Positions 36,101-44,341 are shown, counted from the stretch's first letter. The stretch: 64,000 nt of DNA from Frankia umida (GCF_023242945.1 NZ_JALKFT010000002.1:301531-365530), one strand, 5' to 3'. Program-made: numbers and translations. The notes: generated from the sequence alone by a model not told the origin.

Positions 36101-37088
36101 TTTCCGTGGAGATGTCGAGCCGCTGGCCGATCGAGGCGTTGAGGATCTTCTCGATGATGTTGTCGGTGTTCTTGATGTCGCCGCTGAAGTCCGCGTCGAC
36201 CGTCGGCCGGTAGAGAGCGAGCAGCGCGGGGTTCTGCAGGTCCTCGATCACGGACTGGTCACGACCGCGCTGGGTCTCGGCGGACAGGAACTCGCGGAAG
36301 TCGGACTCGAGGAAGGGTGTGCCCCGGCCCTCGATCAGACGCAGGATGAGCGCCTGTTGTTCGGCGAGGAGTTCGGTCGCCGAGAGCTGGTAGAACGCCG
36401 CGCTGACGGCGTCGTCCAGCTGCTGGTCGTCATTTCCCTGCGGGATGAGTCGAACCAGCTCGAGCAGCGAGTCGATGATGGGAGCGAACGCCGTGCTGAC
36501 CGCGCGGGCGTCGACGAGCCGCTGGATGGCCTGCCGTTTGGCGGGCAGCGTGCTCATCCGGTCACGCACGTCGTCGAGTGCGGAACGGACTGAGGAACCG
36601 AACGAGTCGTGCCGCTTGTCCGCCACCGCGGTGTATGCCCGATAGGCATCGTTGACCGCTGACTGGCGAGCCGGGATGGGGTCCGCGTTGCGGGATCCGA
36701 TCGGGCCGCTGGCGACGAAGCCGGTGCTGTACGTCCGCTCCAGCTGCAACGTCTGGACGAGGGTGACCGCGGACTTGCTGATCCGGGTGAGGTCGGAGAC
36801 CCGGTTGACGTCGCGGGTGTTGGTCAGCACGGAGCCGGCCGCGATCGAGGAGTAGGCCAGAATCGCGACGACCGGAACGATCAGGATCGCGATCAGTTTG
36901 GTGCGGACTCGCCAGTTGGTGGGGGTGGCGACCGCATGGCGAAGCCGGCTCAGGCCCGACCCCCCCGGTCCTCTGGGCGCCGACGGATGATCGTCACGCT
37001 GCGTAGCAGCGCCGTCCTCGTTGTCCACGGGCAAACCCTGGGCCGAGGTCGGCTCCGAGTCTGCGGCGATGCCCGTGCTACTGGCCAT
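33099..37088 (-). CDS. NIT-domain sensor kinase-like protein of the conservon (CvnA) with long disordered tail
   Basis: 1329 residues, first gene of the operon. Order: cytoplasmic start; transmembrane helix about 64-86 (LIAILIVPVVAILAYSSIAA); outer NIT domain about 90-365 (LVQTLQLERTYSTGFVAS), a family thought to sense nitrate/nitrite; second helix about 369-391; HAMP-like linker; and a HATPase with N-box ELLENATSYSPP near 585 and EDQGIGMP near 618. No clear phosphoacceptor His box is visible. From about 690 to the end runs a Pro/Gly/Thr-rich tail with TGPQTGPRTGP repeats, far longer than in typical CvnA. ATG 37088 is chosen; GTG 37103 is possible. Confidence 0.88.
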   Translation of the reverse strand: MASSTGIAADSEPTSAQGLPVDNEDGAATQRDDHPSAPRGPGGSGLSRLRHAVATPTNWRVRTKLIAILIVPVVAILAYSSIAAGSVLTNTRDVNRVSDLTRISKSAVTLVQTLQLERTYSTGFVASGPIGSRNADPIPARQSAVNDAYRAYTAVADKRHDSFGSSVRSALDDVRDRMSTLPAKRQAIQRLVDARAVSTAFAPIIDSLLELVRLIPQGNDDQQLDDAVSAAFYQLSATELLAEQQALILRLIEGRGTPFLESDFREFLSAETQRGRDQSVIEDLQNPALLALYRPTVDADFSGDIKNTDNIIEKILNASIGQRLDISTEIWNRSTKETIDIGIDATGKMLDVADERVDALRSDIQRRALLSGLLVVLILASALLAALVVARSLVRPLLALRTAALDVADRRLPEAVRRLRDSTDQHFDDAIEPVGITTDEEVGDVARAFDEVHREAVRLASEQASLRNNVNAMFVNLSRRSQGLVERQLRLIDDLENREQDPDQLSNLFKLDHLATRMRRNNESLLVLAGTDTARRWTHPVPLNEVVLAAISEVEQYTRVKQTTAAPVSIAGNGVSDVVHLVAELLENATSYSPPVTDVRVTSHSLGPGAGAMIEIEDQGIGMPAKELERVNERLANPPVVDVSVSRTMGLFAVGRLASRHGIRVQLRESSSGGITAVVRLPARLVTGDSAGGAGRVPAINRPTATASPALPAADSAARPAIGAEPAGRAGPTPALPAAAGGSANGSSNGHHTPVGSTPAAPGSLFEDSSSTQRLPSTGPFPLTGPMATPLGTDRTGPVPLPTRPGLGLDKFGPDGENLPVRGRSTDDPRNRATGPSRPTGPTGPTPGGGGPTGPQATPPGDDRGPSDRGEPSGRGEPSGRRAPDGLNPDTESIGRRGLPRREPATGEPTSQISFPDSRWSTQPRPEKPQVAPSEPAPLPVRERPGGISVTPGPTGPRSAKGPAAPGGEAPTGPRGRDRIEPPSESRTGPQTGLQIGPRSEPRSEPPTGPQTGPRTGPQRVVPADEQPAAPATPTGPTTGPTRPATPTQLASSAQAAQAGRQAARSAPEPDTAQAEADAAETDDAETSPIFDSVSAWFQRRTPTSAGAQGANGRGAPASAQAAAAAAPAPPLRPRLEAQESGAPGAPGVRPAGRPGIGGAFGHRVPLRPGHDPLSGSRPTPAGDPVVESAPPVPARAAQTSPQPAAASAAYQAGGPPSGPQPLGAQPTQPAGREGWSSPGDAGWQAAEASRRPVSGGLTSSGLPVRVPMTHLVPGSAEPAPSRRPAETASRSPEAVGGRLASFYQGVRQGRDVGVDTTSNPRRDAQEER

Positions 37089-37596
37089 CGGTTGTCTGCG
37101 CACGTACCTTCGCAACCTCTCCGCCGGCCCCCGGAACACATCGTGCCGGAGGGCTCGGTATCGGGCCCGGATGTCCCTTGTCAAGCACCATAGCGGTACG
37201 AAGTCGGCATCCGAAAGGTGCCTACCGTAAGCCCGTTCGTGGCCAGGTGTCCGTTGTAACCGGAGTGCGCGCCGTGACCGTCCGGGTAACCCGGCACGCG
37301 ACGCAACAACGTACGCCATCGGGCGGCGTGGCTTGTACGGGACAGAGCGGGGGTACGCGCGAAATCCGGCATCTCAGGCATCTACGACACTGACTCTTCC
37401 GATGTTCGGGCTTGCCCGCCCAGGATTGCACCTTTGGGGTATTGCACCCCCGGGCGGGTTGGTGCGCCGACGGGGTGCGCCTCGGGGCTCCGCCGACGGG
37501 GCCCCAGCGGTCCCGGGCCGGCCGCGGGAGGTCCGTCCACCGGTGCACGCGCCCTCGCCCCACCCGAAGGTGGGCGCGGATCCGTAGGCTGGCGCG
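37089..37596. other. Divergent intergenic region between conservon and guaA
   Basis: 508 bases without a convincing gene. It should hold the conservon promoter (minus strand) and the guaA promoter (37585-37590). A small hairpin GGGGT-ATTGC-ACCCC lies at 37436-37450. It is less GC-rich near 37180-37210 than the coding sequence, as expected for promoters. Confidence 0.45.
37585..37590 (+). promoter_or_regulatory. Candidate -10 (TAGGCT) for leaderless guaA mRNA
   Basis: TAGGCT is 6 bases before the guaA GTG, the same hexamer and spacing as at tsaB. No ribosome-binding site is present. Confidence 0.45.
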
Positions 37597-39273
37597 GTGA
37601 GCGAGATACGACCCGGCGACCCCGGCCACGGTGTGAGATCGCAGGATGACCACGCGGTGGCGAGCCGGTCGGCCAGCCCCGGGGCGGCACCTGTGCGGGC
37701 CGGCGCCGGGCACACGGGCAACGACACCGTCCTGGTTCTTGACTTCGGCGCGCAGTACGCGCAGCTGATCGCCCGACGGGTGCGGGAGTGCCACGTGTAC
37801 TCCGAGATCGTGCCCTGGGATCTGCCGGTCGAGGATCTTCTTGCGCGCAGACCGTCCGCACTCATCCTTTCTGGTGGGCCGCGCTCGGTGTACTCACCCG
37901 GCGCACCCCGGGTTGATCCCGCGTTGTTCGAGACCGGTCTGCCGATCCTCGGTATCTGTTACGGCCACCAGGTGATGGCCCAGGCGCTGGACGGGGTGGT
38001 GGACCGGACCGGAACGGCCGAGTACGGAGCGACCCGGCTGCGGGTGTCCGAGCCCGGCGTCCTGTTCGACGGGCTGCCGACCGACCAGCAGGTGTGGATG
38101 TCCCACGGTGACTCGGTCTCCCAGGCCCCGCCGGGCTTCCTGGTGACCGCGTCCACCCCGTCGACGCCGGTGGCCGCGTTCGAGGACCGTCAGCGGCGGC
38201 TGTACGGGGTGCAGTTCCACCCGGAGGTGCTGCACAGCGAGCGTGGCCTGGACGTGCTGCGGCACTTCCTGCTGGCCGGCGCCGGGTGCCGACCGACCTG
38301 GACGATGGTCAACATCGTCGACGAGGCGGTCGCCGCGGTGCGCGCGCAGGTGGGCAGCGGCCGGCTGATCTGCGGGCTCTCCGGCGGTGTCGACTCGGCG
38401 GTGGCCGCGGCCCTCGTCCACCGGGCGGTCGGCGACGCGCTGACCTGTGTGTTCGTCGACCACGGTCTGTTGCGTGAGGGCGAGGCCGAGCAGGTCGAGC
38501 GGGAGTTCGTCGCCTCCACCGGTGTCGAACTCGTCCACGTGAAGGCGGCCGACCGGTTCGCCGGCGCGCTCGCCGGGGTCAGCGAACCCGAGCAGAAGCG
38601 GAAGATCATCGGGCGGGAGTTCATCCGGGTCTTCGAGGAGGCGGCCCGCGAACTCGAGGCCCGCGCCGAGGCCGAGGGCGCGACGATCGACCATCTGGTG
38701 CAGGGCACGCTGTACCCCGACGTGATCGAGTCCGGTTCCGCCACCGCGGCCAAGATCAAGTCCCATCACAACGTCGGCGGCCTGCCGGACGATCTGCAGT
38801 TCGGCCTGATCGAGCCGCTGCGTTCGCTGTTCAAGGACGAGGTGCGCCGCCTGGGTGAGGAACTCGGCCTGCCCGAGGAGATCGTCTGGCGTCAGCCGTT
38901 CCCCGGGCCCGGGCTCGCCGTGCGCATCATCGGCGAGGTCACCCCCGAGCGCCTCGACGTCGTGCGCGCCGCCGACGCGGTGGTCCGCGACGAGATCCGC
39001 CGCGCCGGGCTCGACCGGGAGATCTGGCAGGTCTTCGCGGTCCTGCTCGCCGATGTGCGCTCCGTCGGAGTGCAGGGCGACGAGCGCACCTACGGCCATC
39101 CGATCGTCCTGCGCGCCGTGACCAGCGAGGACGCCATGACCGCAGACTGGGCCCGGTTGCCGTACAACCTGCTCGAGCGGATCTCCAACCGGATCGTCAA
39201 CGAGGTTCCCCAGGTCAACCGGGTGGTCTACGACATCACGTCGAAGCCGCCAGGGACCATCGAGTGGGAGTGA
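37597..39273 (+). CDS. guaA: GMP synthase (glutamine-hydrolysing)
   Basis: Converts XMP to GMP with glutamine and ATP. The 558-residue product has a roughly 42-residue disordered extension, then the class I glutaminase (VLVLDFGAQYAQLIARRVRE, catalytic Cys in GICYGHQVMAQ, GVQFHPEV). The ATP-pyrophosphatase follows (P-loop CGLSGGVDSAVAAAL), then the dimerisation domain ending VVYDITSKPPGTIEWE. GTG 37597 is supported by the leaderless -10. It completes the guaB-guaA pair but is separated from guaB3 by 12 kb of accessory genes. Confidence 0.96.
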   Translation: MSEIRPGDPGHGVRSQDDHAVASRSASPGAAPVRAGAGHTGNDTVLVLDFGAQYAQLIARRVRECHVYSEIVPWDLPVEDLLARRPSALILSGGPRSVYSPGAPRVDPALFETGLPILGICYGHQVMAQALDGVVDRTGTAEYGATRLRVSEPGVLFDGLPTDQQVWMSHGDSVSQAPPGFLVTASTPSTPVAAFEDRQRRLYGVQFHPEVLHSERGLDVLRHFLLAGAGCRPTWTMVNIVDEAVAAVRAQVGSGRLICGLSGGVDSAVAAALVHRAVGDALTCVFVDHGLLREGEAEQVEREFVASTGVELVHVKAADRFAGALAGVSEPEQKRKIIGREFIRVFEEAARELEARAEAEGATIDHLVQGTLYPDVIESGSATAAKIKSHHNVGGLPDDLQFGLIEPLRSLFKDEVRRLGEELGLPEEIVWRQPFPGPGLAVRIIGEVTPERLDVVRAADAVVRDEIRRAGLDREIWQVFAVLLADVRSVGVQGDERTYGHPIVLRAVTSEDAMTADWARLPYNLLERISNRIVNEVPQVNRVVYDITSKPPGTIEWE

Positions 39274-39303
39274 GTCGGCCGTCCGCCGGGGTCGGGGCCG
39301 CGT

Positions 39304-39332
39304 TTGACGTCCCGGCCCCCGGCGGGCACCCT
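39304..39332 (+). promoter_or_regulatory. Candidate promoter for the leader peptide upstream of the dehydratase gene
   Basis: TTGACG (39304-39309), a 17-base spacer and CACCCT (39327-39332) are followed 6 bases later by GTG 39339. The -10 is weak at its first base but resembles TACCCT at marR, and the spacing to the start codon matches the leaderless pattern elsewhere in the window. Confidence 0.4.
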
Positions 39333-39338
39333 TGAGGT

Positions 39339-39368
39339 GTGACCCTGCACCAGATGGCCATTACGTAG
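39339..39368 (+). CDS. Possible 9-residue leader peptide (MTLHQMAIT)
   Basis: GTG at 39339 opens a 9-codon frame ending in TAG. It contains Thr-Leu near the start and Ile-Thr as its last two sense codons. The Ile codon is ATT, rare in this GC-rich genome. A hairpin (39368-39398) and an intrinsic terminator (39402-39432) follow, then the threonine-dehydratase-like gene. Thr is the substrate and Ile the pathway end product of threonine dehydratase, so stalling at these codons would make sense as attenuation. It is too short for statistical support. Confidence 0.4.
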   Translation: MTLHQMAIT

Positions 39369-39432
39369 GCGCGCACCCGCATCCCGGGCTCGCGCGCCCT
39401 GCCCTTCCGTCGTTGCGGCGGAGGGGTTTTTT
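39368..39432 (+). terminator. Intrinsic terminator/possible attenuator before the dehydratase gene
   Basis: GGCGCGC (39368-39374) pairs with GCGCGCC (39392-39398). Then CCCTTCCGTCG (39402-39412) pairs with CGGCGGAGGGG (39416-39426) across a TTG loop, 11 bp with two G-U pairs, followed by six T (39427-39432). This is the only textbook stem plus T-run I found in the window. It could end guaA transcription, 130 bases upstream, or act as an attenuator for the gene at 39482. I could not find a clear antiterminator pairing. Confidence 0.8.
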
Positions 39433-39481
39433 GTTGCCGCGGCCACGGTGAGGTGGTCGCATCGCCATTGGAGAGGCCGCC

Positions 39482-40759
39482 ATGACCGCACCCGCCACCG
39501 ACGACGAACCGGCATCCACCCCGACGTCCACCGCGTCCGCCCGGCGTGATCTGCCCGCGGGGGTGTCCCTGCCCGCGATCGAGTCCGCGGCGCGGGTCCT
39601 GAGCGGCGTCGTGCGGCGGACCCGGGTGGTGCGTGCCGGTGGTCTGGACGCCGGGCTCGGCATGCCGGTCTGGCTCAAGTGCGAGCACGAGCAGCACACC
39701 GGTTCGTTCAAGCTGCGCGGTGCCTACCACCGGGTGGCGTGCGCCGATCCGGACGAGCGCGCTCGCGGGGTCGTCGCGGCCAGCGCCGGCAACCACGCCC
39801 AGGGCGTGGCGTACGCGGCGGCGGCCTTCGGTGTCCCCGCGACGATCTTCGTGCCGGCCGGTGCCAACCCGGTCAAGATCGCCCGGACGAGAGGCCTCGG
39901 CGCCCGGGTCGAACAGGTACCCGGTGGGGTGGAGGCCGCCCTGGCCGCCGCCGCGGAGTTCGCCGCCGCGGGCGGCCGGCTGCTGGTGCATCCCTTCGAC
40001 GATCCCGCGGTGATCGCCGGGCAGGGCACGATCGGTCTGGAACTGCTCGACCAGGTGCCGGACCTGCGCACGGTCGTGGTCGGGGTGGGCGGTGGCGGGC
40101 TCCTCAGCGGGATCGCGGTGGCCCTGCGGGCGCGCCGGCCCGAGGTGCGGGTCATCGGCGTCCAGTCGGTGCTGTCGCCCGCCTTCGCCGCGGCCCTGCG
40201 CCAGCCCACGTCCACGGTGGACGGTCCAGCCGTGGACGTGCCGGTGCTGGACGTGCCGGTGCTGGGACGGTCCTGCCGGCGACCGACCCTGCCGCGTTCG
40301 CCGGCGTCGGCCATGGGGCGGCGCACGATCGCCGATGGCATGGCGGTACGCGAGCCGGGACGCCTGACCCTGGCGCTGGCCCGATCACTGGTGGACGACG
40401 TGGTCACCGTCGACGAAGCGGCCTTCTGGTCGGCGATGGTGTGGCTGCGCCGGTCCGGCCTGGTGGTCGAGCCCGCGGGGGCGGCGCCGCTCGCGGCCCT
40501 GCTGCGCCACGGCGGGCTGGCCCGGGGATCGACGGTGGCCGTCCTGTCCGGTGGCAACATCGACCCGGCCGTGGATGCCCGGGTGCGGGCCCTGGCCGGG
40601 TCGGCGCAGGTGCCTTCGGCAGACCCGGTCGAGGGTGACCTGGTGCCCGGTGACCTGGTGTCCGGCGACCTCGTGCCGAGCGATCCGGTGTCCAGCGATC
40701 CGGTCAGGACCACGGGTGTGGCCAGCCCACCGGGTATGGCCGGATCGCGGTGCCCATAG
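39482..40759 (+). CDS. Threonine dehydratase-like PLP enzyme (no ACT domain)
   Basis: A 425-residue fold-type II PLP enzyme of the threonine/serine dehydratase family. The PLP lysine lies in HTGSFKLRGAYHRV (Lys77), ASAGNHAQGVAYAA binds the carboxylate, GVGGGGLLSGIAV binds the phosphate, and LSGGNIDP is present near the end. No ACT-type regulatory domain follows; instead there is a short repeat tail (GDLVPGDLVSGDLVPSDPV). A Val/Pro-rich insertion (DVPVLDVPVLG) sits near 250. ATG 39482 follows GGAGAGG by 5 bases. Biosynthetic and catabolic forms cannot be told apart from this sequence. Confidence 0.88.
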   Translation: MTAPATDDEPASTPTSTASARRDLPAGVSLPAIESAARVLSGVVRRTRVVRAGGLDAGLGMPVWLKCEHEQHTGSFKLRGAYHRVACADPDERARGVVAASAGNHAQGVAYAAAAFGVPATIFVPAGANPVKIARTRGLGARVEQVPGGVEAALAAAAEFAAAGGRLLVHPFDDPAVIAGQGTIGLELLDQVPDLRTVVVGVGGGGLLSGIAVALRARRPEVRVIGVQSVLSPAFAAALRQPTSTVDGPAVDVPVLDVPVLGRSCRRPTLPRSPASAMGRRTIADGMAVREPGRLTLALARSLVDDVVTVDEAAFWSAMVWLRRSGLVVEPAGAAPLAALLRHGGLARGSTVAVLSGGNIDPAVDARVRALAGSAQVPSADPVEGDLVPGDLVSGDLVPSDPVSSDPVRTTGVASPPGMAGSRCP

Positions 40760-40807
40760 GGTGGCCACAGGGGTCGGTTCGCCCGCCGACTGGTTCGATG
40801 TCGAACG

Positions 40808-40813
40808 TATGAT
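40808..40813 (+). promoter_or_regulatory. Candidate -10 (TATGAT) before pcrA
   Basis: TATGAT is close to the ideal -10 and lies 9 bases before the pcrA ATG, giving a leader of only a few bases. Confidence 0.45.
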
Positions 40814-40822
40814 CGAGGTTGT

Positions 40823-43378
40823 ATGAGCGCACTGTTCGGTGAGTCCTCCGGCGCCGTCGGTGGCGTGCCCTACGACTTGTTCGGTCCGGCCGTCCTGGCC
40901 CCCGTGGCAGGAGACGGTTCCGGCGGTTTCGGCGGTCCTGATGCCGCGCCCCGGCTCGACGCGGAGGGCCTGCTCGACGGGCTCAATCCCCAGCAGCGTG
41001 CCGCGGTGGTGCACATCGGCGCGCCGCTGCTGGTGGTCGCGGGTGCGGGGTCGGGCAAGACGCGGGTACTCGCCCATCGCATCGCCTATCTGCTGGCGGC
41101 GCGCGATGTGCGGCCGGGGGAGATCCTCGCGATCACCTTCACGAACAAGGCCGCCGCCGAGATGCGCGAGCGGGTCGGCGCGCTCGTCGGCCCGCGGGCC
41201 CGGGCGATGTGGGTCAGCACGTTCCACTCGGCCTGCGTGCGCATCCTGCGTTCGGAGGCGAAGCGGCTCGGGTTCGCCTCGTCGTTCTCCATCTACGACG
41301 CCGCCGACGCCCAGCGCCTGATCGCCCTCGTCACCCGGGATCTCGACCTGGACCCCAAGCGGCATCCCGCCCGGGGCCTCGCCGCGCAGATCAGCAACCT
41401 GAAGAACGAGCTGGTCGACTGGGAGCGGGCCCGCGACCGGGCCTCGAGTCACCTCGAGCGCACCGTCGCCGAGGTGTATGCCGCCTATCAGCAGCGTCTC
41501 GTGCAGGCCAACGCGCTCGACTTCGACGACCTGATCATGATGACGGTGAACCTGCTGCAGGCGTTCCCCGACGTCGCCGAGCACTATCGCCGCCGCTTCC
41601 GACACATCCTGGTGGACGAGTACCAGGACACCAACCACGCGCAGTACGTGCTGATCCGCGAGCTCGTCGGCCAGCCGGCCCACGACGCGGACTCGGCCGC
41701 CGCTGACACCGGCGCCGTGGTGGCCGACGCGGGTGCCGACGACCCGGCCGGCACGTCGTCCGCCCTCGACACGGTCACCTGGCCTTCCGGTGCGGTGCCG
41801 CCGGGCGAGCTGTGCGTGGTCGGGGACGCCGACCAGTCGATCTATGCGTTCCGGGGCGCGAACATCCGCAACATCGTGGAGTTCGAGGAGGATTTCCCGG
41901 CAGCCGCGGTGATCCTGCTGGAGCAGAACTACCGGTCGACCCAGACCATTCTGTCCGCGGCGAATGCGGTGATCGCCCGTAACAACCAGCGCAAGGACAA
42001 GCGACTGTGGTCCGATGCGGGCGACGGCGAAAAGATTGTCGGTTTCGTCGCCGACAACGAGCATGACGAGGCGGCTTTTGTCGCCGAGGAGGTCGACCGC
42101 CTTACCGATGCCGGGCTCGCCCGGCCGGCGGATGTGGCGGTCTTCTACCGGACGAACGCGCAGAGCCGGGTGTTCGAGGAGATCTTCGTCCGGGTCGGGC
42201 TGCCCTACCGGGTCGTTGGCGGGGTACGTTTCTACGAGCGCCGCGAGGTCCGGGATCTGCTCGCCTACCTTCGGGTGCTGGCGAACCCGACCGACACGGT
42301 GAACCTGCGGCGCATCCTGAACGTGCCACGCCGTGGCATCGGGGACCGGGCCGAGACGGCGCTCGCGGGCTTCGCCGAGGCGGAGCGGATCGGTTTCGCG
42401 GCGGCCCTGGAACGGGTGGGCGAGATCCCGAGCATGGCGGCCCGCTCGACGAAGTCGGTGCGTGAGTTCACCGCCCTGCTCGCCGACCTGCGGGCGCTTG
42501 AGGCGGACGGGCCGGTGGCGGTGGTCGAGGCGGTGCTGGAACGCACCGGCTACCTCGCGGAACTGCTCGCCGAGGACACCGTCGAGTCGCAGGGACGGGT
42601 GGAGAACCTCCAGGAGTTCGTCGGCGTCGTACAGGAGTTCGTGGAGCGCAACCCCGAGGGCTCTCTCGCCACCTTCCTCGAGCAGGTCTCGCTGGTCGCC
42701 GACGCCGACCAGATTCCCACCGACGACGGCTCCGACGGGGTCGTCACCCTGATGACCCTGCACAGCGCCAAGGGGCTCGAGTTTCCCGTCGTCTTCCTCA
42801 CCGGACTTGAGGACGGGGTCTTCCCGCATCAGCGCACCCTGGGTGACCCGACCCAGATGGAGGAGGAGCGTCGCCTCGCCTACGTCGGGGTCACCCGGGC
42901 CCGGGCCCGGCTCTACCTCACCCGCTCGGTGATGCGCAGCGCCTGGGGCCAGCCGGCCCACAACCCGCCGTCCCGCTTCCTCGGTGAGGTGCCGGAGGCG
43001 CTCGTCGACTGGCGTCGCCTGGCCGAGGTTGCGCCGCCGCCCCCCGCCCGCACCTGGGGTTCGAGCACGGGTTCGACCACGGGCACCTTCGGTGGTGGCT
43101 TCGTCGGCGGATCGGCTGTCGGTGCCAGCAGCGGTGGCGGCTCCGGGGCCAATCGCCGTCCGCTGCCGAACTCCCCGTTCGCTGGGCGGGCCAAGCCGGC
43201 GGTGCGGCCGATGGTCGAACTGCGCGAGGGCGACCGGGTGACGCACGACAGCTTCGGGCTCGGCGTCGTGGTCACCATGCGGGGGATGGGTGACTCGACC
43301 GAGGCCACGATCGACTTCGGTGCCGAGGCCGGCACGAAGAGACTGCTGCTGCGTTACGCACCCGTCGTGAAACTCTGA
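40823..43378 (+). CDS. pcrA: ATP-dependent DNA helicase PcrA/UvrD
   Basis: Superfamily 1A 3'-5' helicase for nucleotide excision and replication repair, 851 residues. LNPQQRAAVVH precedes Walker A (VAGAGSGKTRVLAHRI). Further motifs are ITFTNKAAAEMRERVG, FHSACVRILR, VDEYQDTNHAQY, GDADQSIYAFRGA, NYRSTQTIL, TLHSAKGLEFPVVF and VGVTRARARLYL. Between the DEYQDT and GDADQS motifs lies an Ala/Asp/Gly-rich insertion of about 45 residues. The C-terminal 90 residues contain the PcrA-type RNA-polymerase-binding fold (REGDRVTHDSFGLGVVV). All catalytic motifs are intact. Confidence 0.96.
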   Translation: MSALFGESSGAVGGVPYDLFGPAVLAPVAGDGSGGFGGPDAAPRLDAEGLLDGLNPQQRAAVVHIGAPLLVVAGAGSGKTRVLAHRIAYLLAARDVRPGEILAITFTNKAAAEMRERVGALVGPRARAMWVSTFHSACVRILRSEAKRLGFASSFSIYDAADAQRLIALVTRDLDLDPKRHPARGLAAQISNLKNELVDWERARDRASSHLERTVAEVYAAYQQRLVQANALDFDDLIMMTVNLLQAFPDVAEHYRRRFRHILVDEYQDTNHAQYVLIRELVGQPAHDADSAAADTGAVVADAGADDPAGTSSALDTVTWPSGAVPPGELCVVGDADQSIYAFRGANIRNIVEFEEDFPAAAVILLEQNYRSTQTILSAANAVIARNNQRKDKRLWSDAGDGEKIVGFVADNEHDEAAFVAEEVDRLTDAGLARPADVAVFYRTNAQSRVFEEIFVRVGLPYRVVGGVRFYERREVRDLLAYLRVLANPTDTVNLRRILNVPRRGIGDRAETALAGFAEAERIGFAAALERVGEIPSMAARSTKSVREFTALLADLRALEADGPVAVVEAVLERTGYLAELLAEDTVESQGRVENLQEFVGVVQEFVERNPEGSLATFLEQVSLVADADQIPTDDGSDGVVTLMTLHSAKGLEFPVVFLTGLEDGVFPHQRTLGDPTQMEEERRLAYVGVTRARARLYLTRSVMRSAWGQPAHNPPSRFLGEVPEALVDWRRLAEVAPPPPARTWGSSTGSTTGTFGGGFVGGSAVGASSGGGSGANRRPLPNSPFAGRAKPAVRPMVELREGDRVTHDSFGLGVVVTMRGMGDSTEATIDFGAEAGTKRLLLRYAPVVKL

Positions 43379-43426
43379 CCCAGGGGCCCAGCGCATGACC
43401 CCGGGGTGCGGGCCACGACCCCGGGG

Positions 43427-44341
43427 TCAGGTTCGGTCCGTGGGCCGGCTCAGGCTGTGGGCCGGCTCAGGCTGTGTCGGTGGGGTTCTGCGTGGCGCCC
43501 CGGTGAGCCAGGCCGTGACCTGGTGGGCCACGGTGCCGCTGAAGGCCAGCGAGTGGTGTCCGAGGCCGGGCACGACGAGGTTGACCGCGTCCAGGTCAGG
43601 ATGATCGACGACGGCGCTGCCCGGACGGACCACCGTGTCGAGCGCGGCGGCGACGGCGAAGATCCGGGTGTGGCAGTCCGGCGCCGGTTCGCCGAGTTCC
43701 GCGATCAGCGGCGAATCCGGCCGTAGCTGACGCAGCAGCGGGTACGGCAGCGCCCGCGGTACCAGTTCGGCCAGCCGGGTGCCGCCGTGCGGACTGGCGA
43801 GTGTGATCAGCGTGCCGACCTGCCGGTCGCCGCCCATCCGCTGGACGTAGTACCGCGCGATCAGCCCACCCAGCGAGTGGGCGATGATCGTGACCTGGCC
43901 ATCGGGCCCGGCGATCCGGGTGACCGCCTCGGCCAGCACCCGCGCGCCGTCCTGCACGCTGGTGGTGAGTAGCGGCAGCTGCACCGGTACCACCCGGCGA
44001 AAGCCACGGCGGCGCAGATGGCGGTGCAGCCGGGCGAACACCGACCGGTTGTCGACCAGGCCATGGACGAGCAGCACCGGAGTGGTGGCCGTGTCGGGGG
44101 AGCGCACCAGCAGGCCGCGCTGGAGCGGTGCCAGCCCGCCGAGGGAGTAGCCCTCGTCGCGCTGGGTGAGTCGGCGCAGCGCGCCCGCCGGGTACAACGC
44201 CAGATGGGTGGCGAGGCAGGCGGTCTCGACGGCGAGGCCGCGGGCGTTCGCCGGGGTCGCGAGCAGGCCGGCGGTGATCGTCCGTGAGCGGTCGCGTTGA
44301 GGGGACGGCGACCAGCCGGGGTCGGATTCGGCCACGGTCAC
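43427..44341 (-). CDS. Lipase/esterase-like alpha/beta hydrolase
   Basis: A 304-residue hydrolase related to triacylglycerol lipases. VLLVHGLVDNRSVFARLHRH supplies the oxyanion hole and IIAHSLGGLIARYYVQRMGG the nucleophile elbow. ITLASPHGGT follows as in true lipases, and GLGHHSLAF near 270 carries the catalytic histidine. The N-terminal 90 residues contain a helical region (LAVETACLATHLALYPAGAL) that may associate with membrane. GTG 44341. It converges on pcrA across a 48-base gap containing a GACCCCGGGGT direct repeat. Confidence 0.88.
   Translation of the reverse strand: MTVAESDPGWSPSPQRDRSRTITAGLLATPANARGLAVETACLATHLALYPAGALRRLTQRDEGYSLGGLAPLQRGLLVRSPDTATTPVLLVHGLVDNRSVFARLHRHLRRRGFRRVVPVQLPLLTTSVQDGARVLAEAVTRIAGPDGQVTIIAHSLGGLIARYYVQRMGGDRQVGTLITLASPHGGTRLAELVPRALPYPLLRQLRPDSPLIAELGEPAPDCHTRIFAVAAALDTVVRPGSAVVDHPDLDAVNLVVPGLGHHSLAFSGTVAHQVTAWLTGAPRRTPPTQPEPAHSLSRPTDRT

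Noticed and set aside
39274..39481. T-box or known amino-acid riboswitch upstream of the dehydratase gene
   Set aside because: No T-box TGGNACC-like motif or specifier structure is visible. The leader-peptide reading fits better.
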